DNA of 64,000 nucleotides from NCBI GenBank assembly GCA_026874595.1, contig CM049315.1:72001-136000 (forward strand). The letters are read 5' to 3'. Positions 55,163 through 64,000 of this stretch are shown here, in pieces. The stretch comes from Sipunculus nudus. Its lineage: Eukaryota; Annelida; Sipuncula; Golfingiida; Sipunculidae. The position numbers were made by a program, and so were the translations under genes. The number at the start of each line of letters is the position of its first letter. Position 1 is the first letter of the stretch. The notes beneath the pieces were generated by a model. The model saw only the letters and a program-made list of their open reading frames with translations. It ran no database searches and was not told the DNA's origin.

Positions 55163-56478
55163 AATCAACAAGAAGAAAAAGTTTCATGATAATATGTTAA
55201 GCCATTCTCATGAATTCTAGTCCTTTTTATATGCAATCAGCTGACCTAAAAATGACCATGCACATTTTTTAAGGACATCCCTGGATTTCAAGACAGATGA
55301 TTCTAGGTCCAACAGTACAGTGTTGTACCGTGTCTGACTTTCTAGGTGCTAAAAAATGTTTCTGGCCAGTAATATAGGTCACCATGACCTACTGTTGGGT
55401 TTCCATTGAGATTACCATGGATGTATTGGCCGATAGCATGCAAAATATAGGTCACCATGACCTAATTTAAGGTTTCCATGGATACTGCCCAAGACTTTCA
55501 TGTTTATTATATTGGAATATTCTAGGGCCAGCAGATACAATTTGTGCCCATCTGATTTTCAGGATACTAAAAATCATGTCTTTGAAAAAATGTTCACAGG
55601 TTATAGGTAACCATGACCTTATTGCAGGTTTCCATGCAGATTTACCAAAGACCTGCCTGAATGTCATGTTAAAAGATTCTAGGTCTCGCGAAAAAGTTCG
55701 TGCCCCATCTGACTAACTGGAAGCTCAAAATCATGTTTTCAGCCTGCAGTTAAAAAAATAAAGGTCACCATGACCTAATTTCAGGTTTCCAAGGAGATTT
55801 CACTAGGACCTCCCAGCATCTACAGTTAGAGGTTTCTAGGTCTTATGGTTACGATTTGTGCCCTGTTTAGGGAAAAAACTGCTTCATATGAAGGTCTGAA
55901 CAAGGGACCCATGGGTCACTGTGTTCAGCTGAAGTTGACCTTGAAGGTAAAAAATATAAAATAAATTGAAATCATGTGGAGATAAAGTCTGAGAGGAAAA
56001 TATAATATAGGCCATAGCTGGTTGACATGATTGGCTTGTATTGATGATTAAGAAATTGTTGCAAATAATATTTTTGTAACCAACCCATGCATTTCCTTAT
56101 GGTTAAATTGAAGCATGTCAGCAGTTTGTGACCATCACAAGATGTATATCATTATCCTAATAATTGGTTGACTTTTTGATAAATTGTTGGCAATTCAATA
56201 GTTTACACATTTATTCAATTGGTTCTATTTATTTTATAATATATAATTAATTAAATATATGTATTTTTATTATTTTATAAAATATTTACAGTTGAAGTAT
56301 AACTAATGACCCCCAGTCCACTGGTGCAAAGACTTGGTTGTGGTATTGGGGGGGCTGCTGGTGGAATGATTGGAGTTACAGCATATCTGTATAATAATTG
56401 TGTAGATACATAGGATTTTCACTTAATTCATCAAAGACTACAGGATAAAAAAGTTCATTCATTATCACTCAATATTTT
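55163..56478. repeat. Degenerate 'AGGTCACCATGACCTA' units and truncated element
   Basis: Units with the imperfect palindrome AGGTCACCATGACCTA recur at about 55376, 55450 and 55766 (55609 is a variant). Each is followed by a TTTCAGGTTTCCATGG variant. At 55902 a GGGACCCATGGGTCACTG end begins a truncated element whose body (56.0-56.2 kb) resembles the SDH part of the endonuclease relic. Non-coding. Confidence 0.55.
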
Positions 56479-58416
56479 AACAAGACCTATAGGCCTAATG
56501 CAAACCTGTGCAATGGTTTATAAACCAGGTATAATGCTTCAATGTTGGGCCATAACTTTTCAAGAAGGCCTACATGTCTTGTATATGACAAAGGTATCAG
56601 AGATGTATATATATGCCCAATTTCAGGCATTTATTCCCTCCTGAGAAATAAGCAGGGTCATACACTATGCAAAATTTATTTTAGGTGATGCCATCAGTCT
56701 TGTATATGACAAACCTTTACAATATGTATAAATTTGCCCAATTTCAGGCTGATATATCAAATTCCTCTGGAGAAATAGCCAGGCGCATACACTGTGCAAA
56801 GTCATTGTAGGTGGCGACACCTGTCTTGTGAATGAGAACACCATCAAAGACGTATAGACAGGTAAAAATTCTCTTGAGTTTGATGCACTGGGATGACCAG
56901 GCTTAGGCGGGAAAAGCAGTTGCCCCTAGTGAACCGTGACAAATTGCTGGCTCAAGCTACTGCACTGAGTGAACTCTTGACCTGCACCTGGCTAGACTAA
57001 GTGAACATTTAAACTGTACCTGGCTGCACTGAGTGAACTCTTGACCTGCTGCATAATCTGAAATAGTTGGCAGTTTGCAAAGGCTATAAATAGATCCAGA
57101 CTGACCTTTGGTGCAAAATCTGATACAGTGGGCAGTCTGACAAAGCTATAAATAGAATGATGCTACTGCACTGAGTGAACTCTTGACCTATACCTGTCTG
57201 CATTGAGTGAACTCTTGACCTGTTGCCTAATCTGATACAGTTGCTAGTCTGCCAAAGCTATAAATAGATCCAGGCTGACCTTTAGCCTGTTGCCAAATCT
57301 TAAATAGTTGGCAGTCTGCCAAGCCATATAACCTGAAATCTGGATGTCTCGTAACGTGATGTTTTAGATGCTGATAAAATGGTGCCAGGCTAGATGTAAT
57401 TGCTTCACACAGCTAACATATATGGTAAAATGGCTCAATTCAATCTCCATAATTTAGTCAAAAATAATTTATGTGGAACCATTAAAGACAGTTATTGCAA
57501 GATTATTGTTGGGATTATTCTTGTTAAATATTAAACATATTGGCGTCAGTGGCATCAGTCAAAAAGTTTTGCAGGTTTATTACTCATATAGGAAAATACA
57601 GCAAAATGGCTGCATGCCGTAACTCAGCCAAAAATCACTGAACCAAAATCATTTGAACAAACTTGAATTATCAACATCTAAGGATAATAAATGTGTGAGA
57701 TTTAAGAATTTGGCCAAGTGGTTTTTGAGAAGAAGATCTTTTAACCACAGAGTTATGGCATATGACTAAATTCAGCTTCAAATAACTTGGCCAAAAGTCA
57801 ATGAACTGAGACCATTGGAACAAACTTCAGAAAGCACTATCCCAGGATCATTTCTGTGCGATATTAAAATATTTGGCCATATGGTTTCAGAGAAGAAGTT
57901 TTTTGTAGCCATCAGTATAATAAGTGCACTGATGACACCCATACAAAAGGCCGTAGGTGGCGCCACCAAAACCTCAATTTCAGATATGACTCATTTGACC
58001 AACATTTGCATAAAATTTGGTGATGATACTCCAGCAATTTCTGAGATTGTAATTTTAGTATGCATTTTTTGGACAGATAACTAAATTATAAGTTCAACTT
58101 CCTGTAACACGGCCAAAAATTACACAGAACTTAAACCATTCCAAAAAACTTGAGAGAGATTGTTCCAGGAATCATTTCTGTGAAATATTGGACAATTTTC
58201 CTTAATGTTTTCGTAGAAGTAGATTTTTACAGGTTTTTAGCTTTTTCCCTATAAAATCTAAGAAAATGCAGTTATGCAAAAAATTAGTAAAATCCAATAG
58301 TTTTTTAGATGACTAATTTTTTTATAAAATTTGGTGATGCTAACTCCTGCCCTTTTCAAAATAGTATGGGTTAATGTTCAGATGATGGACGACATATAAG
58401 CTAATAGGTTCCATAG
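56479..58416. repeat. Composite repeat block, copy C
   Basis: Leader CAAGACCTATAGGCCTAATG, core units (56.58-56.87 kb), 'GAGTGAACTCTTGACCT' module (56.94-57.33 kb) and the GCATAAAATTTGGTGATGAT module with GTAGGTGGCGCCACCAAAAC (57956). The tail is GATGGACGACATATAAGCTA. Shorter than copies A and B and without AT-rich filler. Non-coding. Confidence 0.65.
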
Positions 58417-58507
58417 CAAGGGACCCATGGGTCAAAATGCTCGGCTGAATTTTGTAAAATTTTAGCAATGCTAAATATACTTATTTCATATATTATTACA
58501 CACACAC

Positions 58508-58538
<31 letters not shown>

Positions 58539-58795
58539 AAAGGGTTTTTTCATTAACTTCTCAAAGAAACCATGATGCAGTGACCAAGTTTTGGGTTTGG
58601 GAGGAGAATAAGGGACACTTGTCAGTAAAATTTTAGATTTGTTGATCTAACTTTCCTGGTTAACAGAGGTTCAGACAGAAGGATGGATGGACAGGACAAG
58701 GGACAGTCAGCCAGCCGGCCGGACAAAGGACCATCACTATAGCTCAGATGACTTTAAGTTACTATATATAGCTAAGACTTACAATCAGTCACATA
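58417..58795. mobile_element. Palindromic-end element, 0.38 kb
   Basis: Starts CAAGGGACCCATGGGTCAAA, has (CA)n/(TA)n at 58499-58540 and GGACAAAGGACCATCACTAT, and ends with a decayed AGCTCAGATGACTT hairpin. Same family as 54718-55162. Confidence 0.6.
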
Positions 58796-59370
58796 GTAAG
58801 AATTATAACAGAATGGAATGTAGTTTATTGTTGTTGTGACAATTTTATTAAAAAAACTGTTAACTAATGTGATGACTTAACTGTGTGATGTCAACTGAAA
58901 ACATAGCAGGCCTTTAATTCAGTCCAAGTCTTCATGAGAAACATCTTACACAAAAAAGGAATTTTCCAAAGATTAACCCCTGCCCCCCTCCACCCCTGTG
59001 CTCTCTTCTCCCTTGGATCTGCATTATTTTGATTTTTTCATCTCTGTCCACATAATGCTGATCCTTTCATCTTTGTCCATATAAAGCTGATCCTTTCATC
59101 TGTCCATATGATGCTGATCCTTTCATTTCCTTCAATTCTTAATCCATGTTTTTCCTGAAGTTTCCATCTTGTTATTTACAGTATCTGTCAGCTTTCATCT
59201 TTTCTCGTCTGAAATAAAAACACAGACTTGAGAAAATTTATAAAGAACTTCACCATTTGCAGCTCTTGAATTGTTGCTGGGGGACAGATTTTACATGTTA
59301 CTTGTAAAATCATAAAAAGTTCACCTGCACTGTATTGTAAGGTTTGAATTGCCGTGCTAGTCTGTATATA
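58796..59370. other. Non-coding; short GCTGATCCTTTCAT repeats
   Basis: CTGATCCTTTCATCT occurs three times with about 30-bp spacing (59055-59130). A C-rich stretch lies at about 58980. At 59356, GTGCTAGTCTG resembles the cleavage-site context of the hammerhead-like motif downstream. No gene is visible. Confidence 0.5.
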
Positions 59371-59504
59371 TGAGTAAGTGAAGTAGACATATGATACCTT
59401 AATGTAGCCCTGAAGAAGGGGGCTGTACCCCCGAAAGTTTGTGTCAAGAGTGACAACACAAGCTAGTCTACATTAAGGTATCATATGTCTACTTAACTTA
59501 CTCA
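59371..59504 (+). ncRNA. Hammerhead-ribozyme-like fold with long stem I (Penelope-like element relic)
   Basis: The core box CTGAAGA (59410-59416, CUGANGA) is followed by an extra A, then stem II GGGGG-CTGTA-CCCCC (59418-59432) and GAAA (59433-59436). Stem III is AGTTTGTGT / ACACAAGCT (59436-59444 with 59456-59464, one G-U). The NUH triplet CTA ends at 59465. Stem I pairs 59371-59409 with 59466-59504, with only two mismatches in 39 positions. Hammerhead motifs of this kind are known in Penelope-like retroelements. Odd point: one additional A between the core box and stem II, so cleavage activity is not assured. No RT or GIY-YIG domain is visible nearby. Confidence 0.65.
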
Positions 59505-59654
59505 TACACTGTATTGTATGGGTCATACAACTCAGCAGTATGCTTAAAGTGACAATTTCACAAGGTAAAACAAATGGTTTTAAATGATAACCAAGTTTAC
59601 AAATGGTCTTTAACACTTCATTTATATCAAAGCATATTTCATTTGATCCATGGA
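59505..59654. other. Short non-coding spacer
   Basis: AT-rich spacer between the hammerhead-like motif and the next tandem-core element. Nothing recognisable. Confidence 0.5.
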
Positions 59655-60563
59655 GTTTAAACTAGAGTACAGGTAGTCAACAAGCAACTATGTGTATCCA
59701 CCAAAATCAGAGTGGGACAGGTAAAGTGAGGCATGGATCGAATGGCAAGGGGAAACAGAGTGAGATGTGTTGCACATTGGCATGGATGTCTGCCATGTAA
59801 ACATGATTGTAGGTGGCGCCACCTGTTATTTGAAAGAGAATGCTATCCAAGCTGTATACATTTTCAAAATTTCATTTTGACAATCAAACCACTGCTGAGA
59901 TATATGAGTGATTTTTACCCTAGGCATATTAACAGATGGACACCATGCAAAAATTGTTGTAAGTTGGGCCACCAAATTTGTATAAGCTGTAGAGCTATGT
60001 AAGATCTAAAGTCATGCAAAATTTCGGGCCAATACGTCAAACCAATCCTGAGATATTAGCACAGATTAACAGTGTAAAAGTAAATGTAGGTGGCACCACC
60101 TGCCATAAAATCGAGAAAGCTATCCACAATGTATACACATGCAAAATGTTAGCCAGATAAGTCAAACCGCTGCTGAGATATGAGTGAATTTATTCCACAG
60201 CAGACAGACAGATGGACATCTTGCACACATGGTTGCAGGTGGCGCCACCAGTTTTTTTTTTGTATGATATACAGCTATCAAAAAGCTTCACTTGTTAAAA
60301 ATTTCAGCCTGATTCGTCAAACAAGTCAGAAGATATGTGGGTTCATGTGCAGACGCACAGATTGATGCAATGCATGCAGAGAGGAAAGGTCAGAGGTCAA
60401 CACAAAATGGTATGCACCAGCTCACATGAGACCCAATGAAGGGGTCAAGTTTAGGAAAAATCGGTCTAGTGGTCTCTGAGGAATTCTCCAGAAACAAACA
60501 CTGCAGTGGTGGAACCTGTCAAAAACAGAGTATCCGCAAAACTTAGTTTTGCCGGATACAATT
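59655..60563. mobile_element. Tandem-core element with GGTGGCGCCACC and GTATCC ends, copy 2
   Basis: Left end GTGTATCCACCAAAATCAG near 59691, right end AGTATCCGCAAAACTTAG then TTTTGCCGGATACAATTA. Cores with GGTGGCGCCACC or variants lie at about 59814, 59960, 60089 and 60239. That gives two dimers here, against three at 38.3-39.5 kb. The region before the right end has AAAGGTCAGAGGTCAAC, as in the other copies. Non-coding. Confidence 0.7.
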
Positions 60564-61382
60564 AATGACTCTCCACTTATTAAGACTAAAAAGGCCCATA
60601 AAGCCAACTGTTAGAAACTGTATCCTTCCATTTCAGCACACAGCCACCTCAAGATCTACTTTCCACTGCACATATTTCCTCAAGCAGGGTACACTTGTTA
60701 TAAACTACACCCAATACCTTATTTGAAGTATTAATTACCTTTTACATCTTTCAGTCACTGTGTTTGACCTAAAAAGTACCAAGTACCTTTGGCACTGAAT
60801 ATTTTGAGTATGTTGATGTAACTGCCCCCAACCCCCCCTAGAGCTCATATTAACCTGACTTAATCAAACCACTGACTCAAATGACTGCCAATCCCTTTGA
60901 TGTCACACAGGGTCTGTCACCAAACATTATCAAATTCTAATCATTTTTTTTGGTGTTTATCTTCTAGACAAGCAATAATGATGAACTAACTGAAAGAAAT
61001 GGCTACTTCAGATTGCTGGCCATAAACATTTTGTCAGGAATCTCAAATCATGAGTAAGATTCTTACCAGGACAAGGGCACTTTAAGGATCACTATGACAA
61101 ACCAATGAGTATATACTGGCTGCTGTATGAATCTAAATAAAACTTTGGTTATATGAATCACATTAATCTTAACAGAAGTTTGGTAATGGGTACTGAATAG
61201 TATTATTATGGCATAACTTTAGGTACTAAACATCAGTCAGAAAAATCATTTCTGAGCAGTAATTACAGGGAAGATTAAATTTTAAACATCCCATTTGTAA
61301 AGCAATTAATTTTAATCATCCCATTTCTGATGTTGTACCCCATTTTGGGAGGTATACCAGATAAGAAATGTTATACACCACA
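60564..61382. other. Non-coding; no gene recognised
   Basis: AT-rich sequence, presumably intron of the gene whose exon lies at 61940-62050. No repeat unit or exon could be supported. Confidence 0.45.
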
Positions 61383-61777
61383 ACATGAGGACTCTCTCAC
61401 ACACACTCACACAGACACACACATGTCCAACAAGACCTCATGGAAGTTAGTAACATGAGAACTCTCTCTCACACAAACACACACCTGTCCAACAAGGCCC
61501 TGTGGATGTAAGTAACATGAGGACTCTCTCTCTCACACACACCCCTGTCCAACAAGGCCTCATGGAAGTTAGTAACATGAGAACCCTCTCTCACACAAAC
61601 ACACACCTGTCCAACAAGGCCCTGTGGATTTAAGTAACATGAGGACTCTCTCTCTCACACACACCCCTGTCCAGCAAGGCCTCGTGGAAGTTAGTTACAT
61701 GAGGATTCTCACACACACACACACACACACACCTGTCCAACAAGGCCTCGTGGAAGTTAGTAACCAAAGGACTCTTT

Positions 61778-61825
<48 letters not shown>

Positions 61826-61925
61826 CCAACAAGGCCTCGAGGAAGTGAGTAACATTAGGACTCTCTCTCACACACACACACATGTCCAACAAAGCCTCAT
61901 GGAAATGAGTAACATGAGAACTCTC
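61383..61925. repeat. Minisatellite built from an exon end and its splice donor
   Basis: About nine units of 55-70 bp, each with CTGTCCAACAAGGCCTC, ATGGAAGTTAGTAACATGAG and a CTCTCTCACACACAC tract of variable length. On the minus strand a unit reads NFHEALLDR followed by CAG|GTGTGTGTG. This copies the last 26 or so bp of the exon at 61940-62050 and its donor. Units with CATGGAAGTTAG and TGTGGATGTAAG alternate in part of the array, giving a 122-bp higher-order period (61451 and 61573). Confidence 0.85.
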
Positions 61926-61939
61926 TCACACATACCTAC

Positions 61940-62050
61940 CTGTCTAACAAGGCCTCATGGAAGTTTCCTTCTTTCCGCGCTCTCTTCAGATCTTTTCTGT
62001 CCTCACTGTTAACACGTAGCCTCCTGTCTTGAAAACTCTGGAATTTTTTC
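61940..62050 (-). CDS. Probable host exon (Lys/Arg-rich, unknown protein)
   Basis: A 111-bp open segment bounded by TTCCATAG| and CAG|GTAGGT. In phase 1 to 2 it reads [20 protein letters not shown] then [17 protein letters not shown]. It is strongly charged, as in nucleolar or RNA-binding proteins, but I do not recognise the family. The neighbouring minisatellite contains copies of its 3' end. Alternative: a chance open segment; the splice sites and composition argue against this. Confidence 0.45.
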
Positions 62051-62387
62051 CTATGGAATCAAATGAAAATAATTATGAATTTTTTTCTTGTATGATGAAA
62101 ATAAATATTTACTTTGTCAGAATATACACAACTAAAGCTACCACATTGGTGCCAACCAGGCAAACTTTTGATTATCTTCACCTCATCTTATTTTTTAAAT
62201 AAACCAGAAGATTGTCATTGCATTATATGAAATATATATATTTCAAATGAGTTGCTATGGTTACCCTAGAGACACAATACACAAACCCTCCAATACACAC
62301 AAACAAGGTAAAGGATATATCAAAATTTCCTTGAATTTAATACAGTGAAATTTGAGTAATATCTTTCTCACAGATAGTAAAGAACAA
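62051..62387. other. Non-coding, AT-rich
   Basis: Probable intron upstream of the minus-strand exon. No further exon or repeat is identified. Confidence 0.45.
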
Positions 62388-63012
62388 GGGACTCATGGGT
62401 CACGGCACTCAGCTGATCGTGATTGGACTATAAATGTTTCTCCACTGTGATACTATATCAAGTCAATAAAGCTTATGAATATCATGGACATCTTGGGCTA
62501 TTATAAAGGAATGTAATATGTGAGTAAATGATAAATGAAATTACCTGACTGATGGATTAATAGAGTGAAATATAGTGGTTTATTTTTTTATTTATTTAGG
62601 AGGGGTTGAAAACTGTGATATATTTGAGCAAATATGAATGCAATGACAGCAGTAATAAGCAGTAGTAGAATGATGATAAGGCTATATGTTGAAGGATCTA
62701 AAATGCATGGTAGTCTGCAAGCTTTCATTTTGACAGATATGATGTTATGATTAACTATGCTGATGAAGTGATTTATGAATTTGTGACTGTATGACACAAT
62801 ATCTCTTTAGTCTTGACAAGGTACATTATTGTGATGCCCACTATGTCTAAATATTACACAATATTGACATATTTCTGGCATGTACATAGGTACCTATGGA
62901 CGAATAGTTATACAAAATATTAGAGTATGAATATATCTGATTCATCTTGTTCTTGCTTACTGAGGCTGACTTTGGGATGGGGTTCGGAGAAGGGAAAAGT
63001 GAGGGCAGCACG
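62388..63012. repeat. Dispersed 620-bp repeat, copy 2
   Basis: ACAAGGGACTCATGGGTCAC then GGCACTCAGCTGAT at the start; a body matching 34638-35262 (for example AGGTACCTATGGAC(G/A)AATAGT); ends at GATGGGGTTCGGAGAAGGG. Same orientation as copy 1. Confidence 0.75.
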
Positions 63013-63375
63013 AAGGTGGATGTAGAAATATTCTATTGTAATGTTTTTCATTTATATAAGAATATAAAAAGCTAAGAGGAAAGGGGCCCTCCTACTTGGT
63101 TATAGTAAAGTTCTAAATATATGATTGCAAACTAATACTCTAACAAGACTGTCATGAAGAAAAATAGTAAAAGTTTTGAGATACTGTGATGCATATGAAA
63201 ATTTACAGATGGACAGGCAAGTGGACAGAATGGACTAATACCTTTATTTCACTTTCAAGGGAATAATGCATTTAAGTTTATATATAAGCCTATTTTTTAG
63301 CATATCCACTTTTTCCATTAAGAAGGTTTTATCTGAATCATTTTTTTTATTTACAGGTTTTATAAATTTTTAATA
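63013..63375. other. Non-coding, AT-rich
   Basis: No gene or repeat end could be supported between the 620-bp repeat and the next palindromic-end element. Confidence 0.45.
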
Positions 63376-63885
63376 AAACAAATGACCCATGGGTCATGAA
63401 GCTCAGCTGACAAGCATGACCTGTATTTAAAGCCTGATGGTATACCATATGGTATCTGACCATACTTGGAAGATAGAAGGTTTGGGATGAAAAGTCTGAC
63501 TTGAAATGTATCCACAACTTTTTTCAAGAAGCTGGTTTTGTGACATTGACCTTTGACCCTAAGACCTACATATCAAAAGGTTTGTTCCTCTATTGACATG
63601 TAAGGTTTGGGATGATTATTTTGGCTATAAGAATTAATTCTGGGAGATGCAAACACACCCCGTAACTCAGAGAATATAGGTCACAGTGACATAATTTCAG
63701 ATCTGCAAGGAGATCTTTTTAGAACATCTAAGACTGCATAGGGTTCATGTATCTAGCCCTTACAGTTACAATTTGTGCCCTGCTAATGGCCGGACGGTTG
63801 GCCGGACGGACAGACGGAAGGACGATGGACAAAGACCTATCGCTATAGCACAGCATGACTAAAAGTCAGCTGAGCTAAAAATCCC
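63376..63885. mobile_element. Palindromic-end element, 0.5 kb
   Basis: Left end AAATGACCCATGGGTCATGA then AGCTCAGCTGACAAG. The body has TTGACCTTTGACC (63547) and TGTGCCCTGCTAATGG. A (CCGGACGG)-type microsatellite (63791-63822) and the hairpin ATGACTAAAAGTCAGCTGAG then CTAAAAAT follow. It is a diverged relative of 44553-44911. Confidence 0.7.
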
Positions 63886-64000
63886 TAAAACTGCACTGAC
63901 AAAGGATTTCTAAGGTGGCTAACTGGCAGACATAATGGATTTCTGACAAGTCTGACATTTGATATCACACATCCTCCAATAAGAGACCAAACTTGTAGCA
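63886..64000. repeat. Dispersed repeat cut by the window end
   Basis: GGTGGCTAACTGGCAGACAT and ATGGATTTCTGACAAGTCTG match 43010-43140 (GTGGCTAACTGGCAGACATA) almost base for base. It continues beyond the window. Confidence 0.7.

Noticed and set aside
61624-61892. Cys/Val-repeat frames and NFHEALLDR-repeat frames as a protein
   Set aside because: They arise from reading a CA-rich minisatellite. Only the exon-derived part is meaningful and it is described as a repeat.

Overview
The window is animal nuclear DNA, not prokaryotic. Genes are split by GT/AG introns, there are long microsatellites, and most of the sequence is layers of transposable elements. Tandem-core repeats carrying ACGG-type microsatellites and subterminal hairpins look like the pearl/HINE-type elements known from bivalve molluscs, so a bivalve or another marine lophotrochozoan is the best guess. 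This is an inference from repeat style; no species-diagnostic gene is present.

Region by region. 1-3.6 kb: AT-rich DNA, a polypurine tract, a (TTTC)n array of about 278 bp, (TC)n and two small palindromic or tandem arrays. 3.6-7.0 kb: a composite repeat block. 6.56-34.18 kb: the dominant feature, a giant imperfect inverted duplication with arms 6560-19905 and 21588-34176 and a 1.68-kb single-copy spacer. Each arm carries the 3' half of one multi-exon gene (minus strand on the left, plus strand on the right) and the RT/RNase H/tyrosine-recombinase part of a DIRS-type retrotransposon. The spacer holds the gag-like 5' part of the right-hand DIRS copy. 34.2-36.9 kb: dispersed repeats and microsatellites. 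36.9-46.0 kb: a decayed L1/Tx1-like LINE on the minus strand (ORF1, endonuclease, RT, C-terminal Cys/His motif), split by three younger insertions. 46.4-58.8 kb: almost continuous tandem and composite repeats. 59.37-59.50 kb: a hammerhead-ribozyme-like fold flanked by long inverted repeats, as in Penelope-like elements. 61.4-62.05 kb: one likely host exon on the minus strand, next to a minisatellite whose unit is a copy of that exon's 3' end plus its splice donor. 62.4-64.0 kb: more dispersed repeats.

The best-supported coding unit is the duplicated split gene in the two arms. Eight exons with consistent splice phases encode a protein I recognise as a widespread uncharacterised animal family. 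It has boxes resembling a tyrosine recombinase (FNKRRGEE; TKLRKYMAT; GH...FYR), an acidic/Ser-Pro linker and a C-terminal Myb/SANT-like segment. Both copies share an in-frame TAA, both lack the 5' exons, and the right copy's last exon has two deletions. Both are therefore best read as pseudogenes. No intact protein-coding gene, tRNA, rRNA or CRISPR array is visible.

Caveat: an inverted duplication with slightly diverged arms is also what a haplotype mis-join looks like in a heterozygous animal assembly. The sequence alone cannot exclude this.
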